Positions 28,158-36,834 of a DNA stretch of 64,000 nt are shown piece by piece. Location of the stretch: assembly GCF_900110345.1 (NCBI RefSeq), contig NZ_FODJ01000004.1:177273-241272 (forward strand). Direction: 5' to 3'. The position numbers were made by a program, and so were the translations under genes. Every line of letters starts with the position of its first letter. Position 1 is the stretch's first letter. The notes beneath the pieces were generated by a model. The model had not been told where the DNA came from. It did not search any database and saw only the letters and a list, made by a program, of their open reading frames with translations. Source of the DNA: Amphibacillus marinus. GTDB taxonomy: Bacteria > Bacillota > Bacilli > Bacillales > Amphibacillaceae.

Positions 28158-28994
28158 CTAGAAGAGCTTATTGGTGGTGTTTTCAGTGATTTCACGTTTA
28201 ATTCGTTCAGCTTCCTCACTATTTAAAATAGTTATGCCCGTACAAATAAGATCAATAAGGTAGAGCTGAGATATTTTAGAGACAAGTGAGCCACGATCAA
28301 GGGGATTTTCTTTTGCAGACGATAATAAGACGATGTCAGCAAGCTTGGTCAGTGGTGATTTTGAATAGTTCGTTAGAGCAACAATACTTGCTCCTTTATT
28401 TTTTGCAATGGTGATATTATCAATAATTTCTTTAGTACTTCCGGTCAAGCTAATCGCAATAATTACCGTATCTGCTTTCGACGAAGTAGCACGCATAATT
28501 TGGGCATGTGTATCTGTAATAACTTCAATATTCTTTCCAATTCGCATAAGACGATTCTGCATGTCTAATGCAGCAATTCCAGAAGCGCCAATTCCAAAAA
28601 CAACAATATCATTACTTGAGTTAATCAACTTAACGGCTTGATCCAACTGCGTTTGATCCACTAAATGGTAAGATTCTTCAATAGCTGTCACCATATTTGC
28701 TTTAATTTGGTCAACGTAATCTAATGCGCTTTCTTGCTGGCGATAAGTTTGTTCATGAGCATATGCCAGTTTAAATGCTTGAAATCCACTAAAGCCTATT
28801 TTTCTAAAAAATCGTAGCGCTGTTGCTTCAGCAACCTCACTGTTTTCCGACAGCTCAGTTAAAGAGTCGTAAATAATGTTCTCGTGATTGGTTAAGATAT
28901 AATGGACAATTTTTTGCTCGGATTTAGTAAAATGGTGCTTATGTTGTTCAATTTGGATTGATGGCTTAAGTGAGTGGTGTGAATGATCATGCAT
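28158..28994 (-). CDS. RpiR/MurR-family regulator of nag genes
   Basis: N-terminal RpiR helix-turn-helix (about 25-100; SENSEVAEATALRFFRKIGFSGFQAFK) and C-terminal SIS sugar-phosphate-binding domain (about 110-270; VFGIGASGIAALD, IIAISLTGSTKEIIDNI). His-rich N-terminus MHDHSHHS. Shares an operon with nagA (13-base gap), so an amino-sugar phosphate is the likely effector. In Bacillus the equivalent NagR is GntR-type, so this is a different family in the same role. ATG 28994 with AAAAAGGAG is chosen over an upstream in-frame start at 29048. Two 19-bp operator-like repeats lie upstream. Confidence 0.88.
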   Translation of the reverse strand: MHDHSHHSLKPSIQIEQHKHHFTKSEQKIVHYILTNHENIIYDSLTELSENSEVAEATALRFFRKIGFSGFQAFKLAYAHEQTYRQQESALDYVDQIKANMVTAIEESYHLVDQTQLDQAVKLINSSNDIVVFGIGASGIAALDMQNRLMRIGKNIEVITDTHAQIMRATSSKADTVIIAISLTGSTKEIIDNITIAKNKGASIVALTNYSKSPLTKLADIVLLSSAKENPLDRGSLVSKISQLYLIDLICTGITILNSEEAERIKREITENTTNKLF

Positions 28995-29015
28995 GTTTTC
29001 ACTCCTTTTTGTTAA

Positions 29016-29048
29016 GTCAACTATACCACTTTGAATGTTAATGGTCAA
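29016..29048 (-). promoter_or_regulatory. Promoter of the regulator-nagA-nagB operon
   Basis: On the minus strand TTGACC, a 17-base spacer and TATAGT, ending about 20 bases before the ATG at 28994. The -35 lies inside the proximal operator-like repeat at 29030-29048. Confidence 0.55.
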
Positions 29049-29080
29049 ATTACAATATATATTTGACTGTTAATTGTCAA
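29030..29080. promoter_or_regulatory. Pair of 19-bp direct repeats, probable RpiR operators
   Basis: TTTGAATGTTAATGGTCAA at 29030-29048 and TTTGACTGTTAATTGTCAA at 29062-29080 match at 17 of 19 positions; the centre-to-centre distance is 32 bp, three helical turns. Each is an imperfect inverted repeat (TTGAC...GTCAA). They overlap the promoter of the RpiR regulator. Confidence 0.65.
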
Positions 29081-29158
29081 AGATCAAAACGTGACAAATA
29101 AAATTGAGCAAAGATATAATGGAAGTACCAATGGGTAAGAAGGAGAATTAACTAAAAA

Positions 29159-30454
29159 ATGGGATCATTAATTATTTTAATTGTTTTAATTCTATTAAAT
29201 GCTTTTTTTGCGGCTTCAGAGATCGCGCTTGTTTCGCTAAATGATAATAAGATTGAGCGAGAAGCTGACCGGGGAGATAAAACAGCTCAATTGATAAATC
29301 GCTTACTTAAACAACCTGGGCGTTTTCTCGCTACCATCCAAATTGGAATAACTTTAGCTGGTTTCTTAGCCAGTGCATTTGCAGCTGATACATTTGCGGC
29401 GCCGGTCGCTGAGTTCTTGTATGAATGGGGGCTGCCATTATCATTACCGGCTATTAATACCATTGCAGTCTTTGTCATTACTATTTTGCTATCCTATTTC
29501 ACCCTTGTTTTTGGAGAGCTTGTACCGAAACAGCTGGCGTTACAAAAGGCAGAGACAATCGCACGTTTTGTCGTTAAGCCCATTACTATTCTGTTTAAAG
29601 TAAGCCTCCCAATTGTGGTATTTTTAAATGCTTCAACTAATCTTTTTGTGCGGTTATTTGGTGTCGATCCAAACGCTCAGAATGATGAAGCGACCGAAGA
29701 AGAGATTCGGATGATGATCGATATTGGTGGAGAGCGGGGAACAATTAATACGCGTGAAAAAATGATGATTCATAATATTTTTGAGTTTAATGATAAGCGT
29801 GTATCAGACGTCATGACGCACCGGACAGCTATATCTGCAATTGATGTTCGCGCGGGTATAGAAGATATTATTAAAAAAGTTAGTGAAGAAAGATATACCC
29901 GCTATCCAATTTATGATCAGCATATTGATCAAGTAGTTGGTATTTTACACACAAAAGATTTAATTCCCCTTTTAACAAGTGGATCTGACAGCTTTGTTCT
30001 TGAGCGTATTATGCGTGAGCCTTATTTTATCATCAATGGAAAATCAATTGACGAAGTGTTTCGGATGATGCAGGCGGAAAACCTACATATTGCGATTGTA
30101 ATTGATGAGTATGGTGGCACGCATGGTTTAGTTACCATTGAGGATTTAATTGAAGAGATAGTTGGTGAGATCTCAAGTGAGCATGGCATTAACGAGGACC
30201 AGCTTGATATTGAACGGATAACAGCTAACGAAGCAATTGTAAAGGGCAAGACCCACCTCGTTGATTTTAATGAGTACTTCGGTGTTGAGCTTCCAATCGG
30301 TCAACACGAGACCATTAATGGGTTTTTAATTAATCAATTTGGCCGGATCCCGCAACAAGATGAACAGGCAGAGCATGTTTATAAGAATATAACCTTTAGC
30401 ATTGTTGAGGTTTCTGACAAGCGTATTGAAAAAATTCATGTCAGCATTAACTAG
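29159..30454 (+). CDS. CNNM/CorC-HlyC family membrane protein
   Basis: Putative Mg2+/Co2+ efflux or hemolysin-C-like protein, 431 aa: DUF21 membrane domain (about 1-195, starting LILLNAFFAASEIALVS), a CBS-domain pair (about 205-330; VMTHRTAISAID and IDEYGGTHGLVTIEDLIEEIVGEI) and a C-terminal CorC_HlyC domain (about 345-431). The same family includes B. subtilis YhdP and MpfA. AAGGAG lies 13 bases before ATG 29159, a longer spacing than usual. Divergent from the nag operon. Confidence 0.9.
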   Translation: MGSLIILIVLILLNAFFAASEIALVSLNDNKIEREADRGDKTAQLINRLLKQPGRFLATIQIGITLAGFLASAFAADTFAAPVAEFLYEWGLPLSLPAINTIAVFVITILLSYFTLVFGELVPKQLALQKAETIARFVVKPITILFKVSLPIVVFLNASTNLFVRLFGVDPNAQNDEATEEEIRMMIDIGGERGTINTREKMMIHNIFEFNDKRVSDVMTHRTAISAIDVRAGIEDIIKKVSEERYTRYPIYDQHIDQVVGILHTKDLIPLLTSGSDSFVLERIMREPYFIINGKSIDEVFRMMQAENLHIAIVIDEYGGTHGLVTIEDLIEEIVGEISSEHGINEDQLDIERITANEAIVKGKTHLVDFNEYFGVELPIGQHETINGFLINQFGRIPQQDEQAEHVYKNITFSIVEVSDKRIEKIHVSIN

Positions 30455-30455
30455 C

Positions 30456-30495
30456 TAAAAGTCTGATCAGCAACGTTGCTAGATCAGACTTTTTA
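30456..30495. terminator. Bidirectional terminator
   Basis: AAAAGTCTGATC / GATCAGACTTTTT arms between two convergent genes (corC-like and thiW). Confidence 0.85.
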
Positions 30496-30497
30496 AG

Positions 30498-30986
30498 TTA
30501 AATGGTTTCTTTTTCTAAAAGTGGTTTAATTTTCGGTAAAACTAATGCGGCAATTACTGATCCGACCAAACTACTTATGATAAATCCAGGTACAAATGCA
30601 AAGACGCCAACCGCTTGATCCATCAAGATGCGTGCGACTGGGATAGCTAATAACGAGCCGATTATGCCAGTCCCAATGATTTCACCCACAATAGCCGCCG
30701 TAGTTGTTTTGCGCATTCGAAAAAAAAGCCCAGCTGCGATAGCACCGGCTAGCCCGCCAGGAAAAGCAAGTAATGTGCCCAAACCGAGAAGATTTCTAAC
30801 TAAACCAACCCCGAATGCAATAATTACTGTAGGAATCGGGCCTAGTACGACGGCGCTAATGACATTTAACGCATGCTGGACTGGAAATGCACGTGCAATT
30901 CCAGTAGGAAACCACAAGAATGAAGCACCTAACACACCAATCGCGATAAAGGCAGCCATCACCGTCATTTGCTTTGTTTTGTTCAT
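30498..30986 (-). CDS. thiW: ECF-type thiamine-precursor transporter S component ThiW
   Basis: Small integral membrane protein (162 aa, about five helices) with the ThiW pattern: WFPTGIARAFPVQHALNVIS, then RNLLGLGTLLAFPGGLAGA and EIIGTGIIGS. It is a substrate-binding subunit of an energy-coupling-factor importer, proposed to take up a thiazole-type thiamine precursor (established from comparative genomics). A TPP riboswitch lies directly upstream, supporting the call. The ATPase/T modules and thiM/thiE genes, often neighbours, are not in the window. SD AAAGGAGGG precedes ATG 30986. Confidence 0.9.
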   Translation of the reverse strand: MNKTKQMTVMAAFIAIGVLGASFLWFPTGIARAFPVQHALNVISAVVLGPIPTVIIAFGVGLVRNLLGLGTLLAFPGGLAGAIAAGLFFRMRKTTTAAIVGEIIGTGIIGSLLAIPVARILMDQAVGVFAFVPGFIISSLVGSVIAALVLPKIKPLLEKETI

Positions 30987-31019
30987 AAGAAAAGCCCTCC
31001 TTTAATGTCAATTAGATAA

Positions 31020-31058
31020 TTAAAATTATCTAAAATAGCTTAAAGACAGGACCTGATA
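31020..31058 (-). promoter_or_regulatory. Expression platform of the TPP riboswitch
   Basis: On the minus strand ATCAGGTCC (31050-31058) is complementary to the conserved GGACCTGAT within the aptamer, and the following CTTTAA is complementary to TTAAAG at the thiW ribosome binding site. No T-run terminator is present. A translational switch, in which TPP binding frees the linker to mask the SD, is inferred. Confidence 0.45.
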
Positions 31059-31078
31059 AATAGAAATAGAGTAACTAT

Positions 31079-31178
31079 ACTACTTCCCTCCGCTAGTATA
31101 AACTAGATCAGGTCCATAAGAGTTAAAAAGCTTTAGCGCGCTTTTCTCTCAGCCCATACAGATGGGCACCCCTAGTAG
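31079..31178 (-). ncRNA. TPP (thi-box) riboswitch
   Basis: Minus strand reads CTACTAGGGGTGCC, then GGGCTGAGA, then GGACCTGATCTAG and CTAGCGGAGGGAAGTAG: all conserved thi-box blocks in order, with P1 CTACT/AGTAG. It precedes thiW by about 90 bases. Confidence 0.95.
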
Positions 31179-31242
31179 TCAAAGCTATTTAATTAACGAA
31201 AGCATAACATATTTAAGTTAGTTTGAGAAGGGGAAAAATATT

Positions 31243-31260
31243 TATCTTGAATTCGAGATA
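31243..31260. promoter_or_regulatory. MhqR-type operator
   Basis: TATCTTGAATTCGAGATA is an 18-bp palindrome with one mismatch to perfect symmetry and closely matches the B. subtilis MhqR box (TATCTCGAATTCGAGATA, from memory). It covers the -35 region (TTGAAT 31247-31252) of a promoter with -10 TATACT at 31270-31275 (17-base spacer). The repressor gene is not in the window. Confidence 0.75.
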
Positions 31261-31350
31261 ATTTCAGGTTATACTAAAGTTAGTTAAGATGGAAGCATAA
31301 TTAGCTATAGTAGTGGTAATGATGATGTAATAATTAGGGAGGTTCAATTC

Positions 31351-32334
31351 ATGCAATTATTAGGCATTCACCATGTTTCGGCGTTAACTGCAAGTGCAGA
31401 ACGCAATTATCAATTTTATACTGATGTTATTGGTCTAAGACTGGTAAAAAAATCAGTGAATCAAGATGCTCCCGATATGTATCATTTGTTTTATGCTGAT
31501 GAAATAGGTCGTCCGGGAACAGACTTAACCTTCTTTGAAATGTTAGGTATTGGGCAAACATACCGAGGAAATAATAGTATATCGCTAACCGGTTTAAGAG
31601 TAGCCAATGATCAAGCGTTAGCTTATTGGGTTGAACGGTTTAATCACTATGATGTAAAGCATCAGGGCATTGAGCAACAATTGGGTCGTGCCGTTGTTTT
31701 CTTTGACGATCCTGAAGGCCAACGGTTAATGCTAGTCTCGGATCAACATAATCAAGGGATTGAAGCGGGGATCCCTTGGGAAAAGGGCAATGTCCCACAA
31801 GAGTATGGGATTACTGGATTAGGACCAGTCCGGCTAACCGTTCCAGAATTAGTGCCAACTGAAAGAGTTTTGGTCAATGTCATGGGGTTTAAGCATGTTA
31901 GTAGCTACCCTGCTTATCAAGATGGTCAGCCTGATGTAGAGGTATACCAGACAGGCGCTGGTGGAACAGGTGGGGAGGTTCATATTGAAGTGAGAACAGA
32001 CTTACCACGTGAACGGCCGGGACGTGGAAGTGTTCATCATGTTGCATTTCGTGTGAAGGATAAGAAAACGTTAAATCAATGGTTTGAGCGCGTCAAAGGA
32101 GAACGTATGCCTAATTCCGGGATCGTCGACAGATATTATTTTCAAGCACTTTACTTTAGAGAGCCTAATGGCATTTTGTATGAATTATCGACGGATGAGC
32201 CAGGGTTTGCTGTTGATGAATCCGTTGACCAACTTGGAGAAACGCTTGCTTTGCCGCCGTTTTTAGAAGATAGAAGAGCTGAGATAGAAGCGACCATTAA
32301 ACCACTAAATACAAAAAAGAGAAGTCGCGGATAA
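31351..32334 (+). CDS. MhqO-like ring-cleaving dioxygenase (VOC family)
   Basis: Two-domain glyoxalase/bleomycin-resistance superfamily protein (327 aa), each half with beta-alpha-beta-beta-beta units. Metal-ligand positions are His in GIHHVSALT (residue 8 region), His in RGSVHHVAFRV (about 225) and Glu in LYELSTDEPG (about 275). Homologous to the MhqA/MhqE/MhqO proteins of quinone and catechol resistance. The MhqR-like operator upstream strongly supports that role. GGGAGG precedes ATG 31351. Monocistronic; a terminator lies at 32483-32512. Confidence 0.9.
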   Translation: MQLLGIHHVSALTASAERNYQFYTDVIGLRLVKKSVNQDAPDMYHLFYADEIGRPGTDLTFFEMLGIGQTYRGNNSISLTGLRVANDQALAYWVERFNHYDVKHQGIEQQLGRAVVFFDDPEGQRLMLVSDQHNQGIEAGIPWEKGNVPQEYGITGLGPVRLTVPELVPTERVLVNVMGFKHVSSYPAYQDGQPDVEVYQTGAGGTGGEVHIEVRTDLPRERPGRGSVHHVAFRVKDKKTLNQWFERVKGERMPNSGIVDRYYFQALYFREPNGILYELSTDEPGFAVDESVDQLGETLALPPFLEDRRAEIEATIKPLNTKKRSRG

Positions 32335-32482
32335 ACCTAAAAAAGCAAGAGAAGTTACGGAAAAGTTGAGGTAGGTAGCAAAATCGCATTTAATACCGCT
32401 AATAAATAAAGCATAGTACGCGTAAAGGGCTAAAATGATGGATTCCTATTTGCATCATTTATCGTAATCAACCACTTTTTTC

Positions 32483-32512
32483 ACAACCCATTATCTGTGG
32501 GTTGTTTTTTTG
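32483..32512 (+). terminator. Intrinsic terminator
   Basis: ACAACCCA / TGGGTTGT stem with a short loop and seven T; lies 150 bases after the dioxygenase gene. Confidence 0.8.
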
Positions 32513-32598
32513 CAAAGAATTAATTTTTTTAAAAAATACTACGAATGTTTCTAAACATGCTATACTAGTTTTTAATTATAGAGAAAGAGGGGATGAAC

Positions 32599-33453
32599 AT
32601 GCCAACACCGAAAGCAATCTTTCTAGATATGGATGGTACGTTACTTAACCATGACAATCAAGTAACTGAACGCACGAAAGACGTGATCAAACAAATTAGG
32701 GCAAAAGGTATAAAGGTCTTTGTTGCAACAGGTAGAGGAAATGAAGAAATTTATCCAACAGCTCCGGACGATTTTGAAATAGACGGTTTTATAAGCTCTA
32801 ACGGTATGTCTGGTTATTTATCTGGACGCAAGCTATTTGAGTACACGCTGCCAGTAAAGCTGGTCAAAGAAGTTATTATCAAAGCACGCACACATCAAGT
32901 TTATTATGAGTTGTTTCCAACGCAGGGGGCGTGTCTAGCTGAGCGTCAGGATTATCCTTATTTCTCGAAGGAGACGTATGAACCAAAACCTGAAAGTGTT
33001 GGTATCAACGAGTGGACAGAGCGCTTAGAATCAATGGAACAAGCAATTGAATGGGTAGATAAGATTGAAGAAGGTCAATATTCAAAATTTTACTTTTTTA
33101 GCAAGGAGCAAGCACATATCCAATCATGGGGTGCTGTTTTAGCAAGTCTGCAAGAAACGCTACCGTTTTCAACATCGTCCTCTACACCTCATAACATTGA
33201 ATTGATGGTAGCTGGAAAGAATAAAGCAACAGCAATTGAAGAATTTTTGGCTGAACTAGCTATAGATGCTGCCGATATATTAGTAATGGGCGATAGTTTT
33301 AATGATGTGCAAATGTTCGCCCTCGCTGGAGAAGCAGTAGCGATGAAAAATGCACCTAAAGAAATTAAAGACTTGGCAACTGATGTGACAACACACACGT
33401 GTGATGAAGAAGGGGTTTATCATTACCTTTATAGTCGGTTTTTAACAAAATAA
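32599..33453 (+). CDS. Cof-type HAD-IIB sugar-phosphate phosphatase
   Basis: Haloacid-dehalogenase phosphatase of the Cof/YkrA group, 284 aa. Motif I LDMDGTLL (nucleophile and general-acid Asp), motif II FVATGRGNEE, cap domain type IIB (about 85-195), motif III Lys in AGKNKATAIEEFL and motif IV MGDSFNDVQMF. Substrates of this group are sugar phosphates and cofactors such as FMN; none can be assigned. ATG 32599 has AGAGGGG 6 bases upstream; ATG 32593 is also in frame but too close. Confidence 0.9.
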   Translation: MPTPKAIFLDMDGTLLNHDNQVTERTKDVIKQIRAKGIKVFVATGRGNEEIYPTAPDDFEIDGFISSNGMSGYLSGRKLFEYTLPVKLVKEVIIKARTHQVYYELFPTQGACLAERQDYPYFSKETYEPKPESVGINEWTERLESMEQAIEWVDKIEEGQYSKFYFFSKEQAHIQSWGAVLASLQETLPFSTSSSTPHNIELMVAGKNKATAIEEFLAELAIDAADILVMGDSFNDVQMFALAGEAVAMKNAPKEIKDLATDVTTHTCDEEGVYHYLYSRFLTK

Positions 33454-33465
33454 ATGAATAGATCC

Positions 33466-33534
33466 GCATGTATAAGCTTATGGATGGGCATAAGCGTCTC
33501 TACCGGATGACCGTAAATCATTGGACTACATGTA
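33466..33534 (+). ncRNA. Guanine-class purine riboswitch
   Basis: P1 CATGTA/TACATG, P2 GCTTATG/CATAAGC, P3 CCGGATGA/TCATTGG, with core TCTCTACC, CCGTAAAT and GGACTAC. The specificity base in J3/1 is C (GACTAC; adenine switches have U), so it should bind guanine or hypoxanthine. Located upstream of adenine deaminase with a terminator platform. Confidence 0.93.
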
Positions 33535-33582
33535 CATAAGCTGAAGGTGCAAACACTACCCTTTTGTTTTTGTGCATCCATG

Positions 33583-33608
33583 AAGTCTAGTAAACCTAGG
33601 CTTTTTTT
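33583..33608 (+). terminator. Riboswitch-controlled terminator before adenine deaminase
   Basis: AAGTCTAG / CTAGGCTT stem, 5-base loop, then seven T. The left arm region CATGAAGTCT can pair with GGACTACATG at the 3' side of the aptamer (8 of 10), giving an antiterminator when no purine is bound. Confidence 0.82.
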
Positions 33609-33642
33609 GTACAGCTAAAAAACTTTAAGGAAGGTGTTAGAA

Positions 33643-35427
33643 ATGATTAGTCAATTATCTAGAATAAATGAACAATTAATTGCGGTTGCTTTAGGTGAAC
33701 AGCCTGCCGATCTTGTGTTGAAAAACGGAACCTTGGTTAATGTTATTACTGGTGAATTAAATAAAAATATTGATGTAGCCATCTACCAAAACCGAATTGC
33801 CTATGTCGGTAAGGCAGATCATACAATTGGAAAGAGCACAACGATAATTGAGTTAGCGGGTAAATTTATTGCGCCAGGCTTGATGGATGGTCATATGCAT
33901 GTCGAGAGTACAATGCTAACCGTCACTGAATTCGCCCGAATTGCATTAACGAAAGGAACGACAAGTATTTTTATGGATCCGCACGAGATGGCCAATGTGT
34001 TTGGTAAAGATGGCGTGAAGCTTATGCATGAGGAAGGGGCAAGGTTACCCTTGCATGTGTTTACCACCTTTCCATCGTGTGTGCCTGCAACAGATGGCTT
34101 AGAGGATGCAGGAGCATCAATATCGGTTGCTGATGTCGAAGAGGGCTTAACATGGCCGAATGTCGTTGGCTTAGGCGAAGTCATGAACTTCCCCGGTGTG
34201 ATTGGCAGAGATGCAAAAATGATGGGGGAGATTAACGCAACCATTGCCGCTGGGCGAACGGTAACGGGACATTTCCCCGAGGGCAGTACTGAGATGCTCC
34301 AAGCATACTTAGCTGCGGGTGTTGATTCATGCCATGAGACGGTGACCAAGGAGCAAGCCCTAGAAAAACTAAGGTTAGGGATGTACGTCATGATTCGAGA
34401 AGGTTCTGCTTGGCAGGATGTTAAAGAGGTCATTAAGGTCATTACAGAGGACAATATTCAGACTGATCAGATCATGCTTGTCACGGATGATATCTACCCA
34501 CAAACATTAATGGATAAGGGACAGATTAATTATGTTGTAAGACGTGCGATTGAAGAGGGCGTAGATCCTGTCACAGCCATTAAGTTAGCTACGATAAATA
34601 CGGCGAGGTATTTTAAGCTAGCAGATGACTATGGCAGTATATCGCCACGTAAAATTGCGGATATTATTGTACTTGATGATTTAACCACAATGAACCCACA
34701 GTTGGTCATTGCCAATGGTGAAATTGTGGCGAAGGATGGCACCATTGTTAAAGATATACCTACCTATCGGTATCCTGACTATATTAAACAATCCATTCAT
34801 GTTAAACGAACACTGACGGCAGAGGACTTTCATTTCAAAGGAGTGAAGGGGAACCAACAGGTAAGTGCTAATGTGATTAATATTATTGAAAATAGTGCGC
34901 GAACAGAACGGGGACAATTTACCTTAACAGCTGATCATGACGGGTATATTCATGCCGATTTGGATCAGGATGTTATTAAGTTAGCTTGTCTAGATCGCCA
35001 TCATCAATCAGGTGATCGATCGTTAGCGTTTACGCATGGCTTTCAATTGAAACGAGGGGCTGTTGCTTCCACGGTCGCGCATGATAGCCACAATTTATTG
35101 GTTATGGGTGTTAACGATGAAGATATGGCAATAGCCGCAAACAAGCTAGTTGCATTAGGTGGTGGCATGCTAGTGGTAGAGGATGGTAAAGTGATTGCAG
35201 AGGTTCCAATGCCTGTTGCAGGGCTAATGTCAGATCACCCCGCTGAGCTGGTTGTTGAACAGGTTCAACAATTAGAAGCAGCATGGAAGCGATTGGGCTG
35301 CCCAATTCATGCACCGTTTATGACATTTTCACTAATTGCATTACCAGTCATACCAGATATTCGTATTTCAAATCGTGGCTTAGTTGATGTGACAACCTTT
35401 CAATTAATTGATGTTGTTAATAGCTAA
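33643..35427 (+). CDS. ade: Adenine deaminase
   Basis: Metal-dependent amidohydrolase making hypoxanthine from adenine (594 aa, normal). Metal site GLMDGHMHVESTML near residue 80-93, then MDPHEMANVFG, GLGEVMNFPGV, GHFPE, CHET and LVTDDIYP. AAGGAAGGTG lies about 7 bases before ATG 33643; GTG 33634 is in frame but overlaps the SD. The guanine riboswitch and terminator upstream imply repression when guanine or hypoxanthine, the enzyme's product, is abundant. Confidence 0.95.
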   Translation: MISQLSRINEQLIAVALGEQPADLVLKNGTLVNVITGELNKNIDVAIYQNRIAYVGKADHTIGKSTTIIELAGKFIAPGLMDGHMHVESTMLTVTEFARIALTKGTTSIFMDPHEMANVFGKDGVKLMHEEGARLPLHVFTTFPSCVPATDGLEDAGASISVADVEEGLTWPNVVGLGEVMNFPGVIGRDAKMMGEINATIAAGRTVTGHFPEGSTEMLQAYLAAGVDSCHETVTKEQALEKLRLGMYVMIREGSAWQDVKEVIKVITEDNIQTDQIMLVTDDIYPQTLMDKGQINYVVRRAIEEGVDPVTAIKLATINTARYFKLADDYGSISPRKIADIIVLDDLTTMNPQLVIANGEIVAKDGTIVKDIPTYRYPDYIKQSIHVKRTLTAEDFHFKGVKGNQQVSANVINIIENSARTERGQFTLTADHDGYIHADLDQDVIKLACLDRHHQSGDRSLAFTHGFQLKRGAVASTVAHDSHNLLVMGVNDEDMAIAANKLVALGGGMLVVEDGKVIAEVPMPVAGLMSDHPAELVVEQVQQLEAAWKRLGCPIHAPFMTFSLIALPVIPDIRISNRGLVDVTTFQLIDVVNS

Positions 35428-35445
35428 ATGTCATTTTTAATTTTA

Positions 35446-35489
35446 AAAAAACAGAGATAATTTAAAGCTACTTTAGATTATCTCTGTTT
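35446..35489 (+). terminator. Terminator of ade
   Basis: AAACAGAGATAAT / ATTATCTCTGTTT stem with a 16-base loop. Confidence 0.7.
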
Positions 35490-35615
35490 CTCTATTTAAA
35501 TAGTGCAATGAGCTAAGTTCCATTTACCATTAATTCTATGAGTAGGTTCTTTAATTAAGTTAACTTACATGTTAAAATAGACTATTAGATGAACTGAACG
35601 ATAGGAGATACAACT

Positions 35616-36818
35616 ATGCAACGTGGTAGCTTTAAAGGAATGAAATCATTAAATAAATCGATTATTCTGACTAAGATTTTAAATGAAGGACCGATTTCCC
35701 GAGCGCAAATTGCTAAAGACACGCAATTAACTCCGCCAACTGTAGGCTCCTTAGTTAAAGAGCTAATTGATCAGAGGATTGTTAAAGAAAGTACCCAAGG
35801 CACTTCGAAGGGTGGACGGAAGCCAACCATGCTAGTCATTGATCAGCAAGCGTATTATATGATCGGAATCGATGCTGGTCCAAGTCAAATTGACCTTATC
35901 CTAACTGACTTATCAGGAAAAATTATTGCCAATGCACAGCATCAGCTGCTACTCCCAATTACGGATAAACAATTTTTAACACAGCTTATTCATGTAACAG
36001 AGGCAATGGTAACAGATCATGTGAAGTATAGCGATCATATTATTGGAATTGGTGTTGCTATGCATGGTGTTGTAGACGCAAATGAGGGGGAATCTCTTTA
36101 TGCACCTAATCTAAATTTACGTGATATGCCAATTGCAGAAGCTTTGTCCAACCATTTTTCATACATGGTAAAGGTGGAAAATGATGCACGAGCGCTTGCG
36201 TTGGCAGAGACTTGGTTTGGACAGGGCAAGGGCTACGATCGCTTAGTCGCTGTTAATATTGGTACTGGTGTTGGAGCAGGGGTAGTGATAGAGGGCGACT
36301 TGTATCATGGAGAGACGTTTATTGCGGGAGAAATTGGTCATATGACGATAGATTTAAATGGTGCGCGCTGTAGCTGTGGAAATTATGGCTGTTGGCAAAC
36401 GGTTATCTCTGGGCCATCTATTGCGACTAGAACGAAGCAATTTATTAAAGAGGGCATGGATACGTCACTAACTGACTTAACCGATGTGACCGCCTTTGAT
36501 GTTTTCGAAGCAGCCGAAGCGGGTGATACTTTTGCACAAAAGATTCTTACCGAGACCGGCTATTACATTGGTGTTGGTTTAACGAATTTAATCCATACTA
36601 TCAATCCTAGTCAAATCATTTTAAATGGTGGGGTAATGAAGGCGAACACGTATTTAATGCCAATCATTAAAGAAACTATTGCTGAGCGGGTGTTAACGAG
36701 AGCAGCAAAGGATACGCTTGTTACTGTTTCTGAATTAGGGGATCATGCTACGGCGCTCGGTGCAGTTGCTCTTATCCTAGTTGAGCTTTTTGCGAAAAAC
36801 GGAGAATTGGAGCTCTAA
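35616..36818 (+). CDS. ROK-family transcriptional repressor (NagC/XylR type)
   Basis: N-terminal MarR-like helix-turn-helix (about 15-75; GPISRAQIAKDTQLTPPTVGSLVKELI) and a ROK domain (about 85-395) with the sugar-kinase-like fold. The ROK zinc site is seen as GHMTIDLNGARCSCGNYGCW, and IGTGVGAGVVIEG is the nucleotide-like loop. No kinase catalytic Asp context was confirmed, so it is read as a regulator. It faces the gal operon across a shared terminator and could control gal or another sugar operon. A palindromic AAGTTAACTT at 35557-35566 is a possible autoregulatory site. Confidence 0.88.
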   Translation: MQRGSFKGMKSLNKSIILTKILNEGPISRAQIAKDTQLTPPTVGSLVKELIDQRIVKESTQGTSKGGRKPTMLVIDQQAYYMIGIDAGPSQIDLILTDLSGKIIANAQHQLLLPITDKQFLTQLIHVTEAMVTDHVKYSDHIIGIGVAMHGVVDANEGESLYAPNLNLRDMPIAEALSNHFSYMVKVENDARALALAETWFGQGKGYDRLVAVNIGTGVGAGVVIEGDLYHGETFIAGEIGHMTIDLNGARCSCGNYGCWQTVISGPSIATRTKQFIKEGMDTSLTDLTDVTAFDVFEAAEAGDTFAQKILTETGYYIGVGLTNLIHTINPSQIILNGGVMKANTYLMPIIKETIAERVLTRAAKDTLVTVSELGDHATALGAVALILVELFAKNGELEL

Positions 36819-36834
36819 CTTCTAAAGAATAATT

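Noticed and set aside
33891..34454. 187-codon open frame on the minus strand
   Set aside because: It lies wholly inside ade in the antisense direction, has low-complexity composition and no ribosome binding site; a shadow of the real gene.
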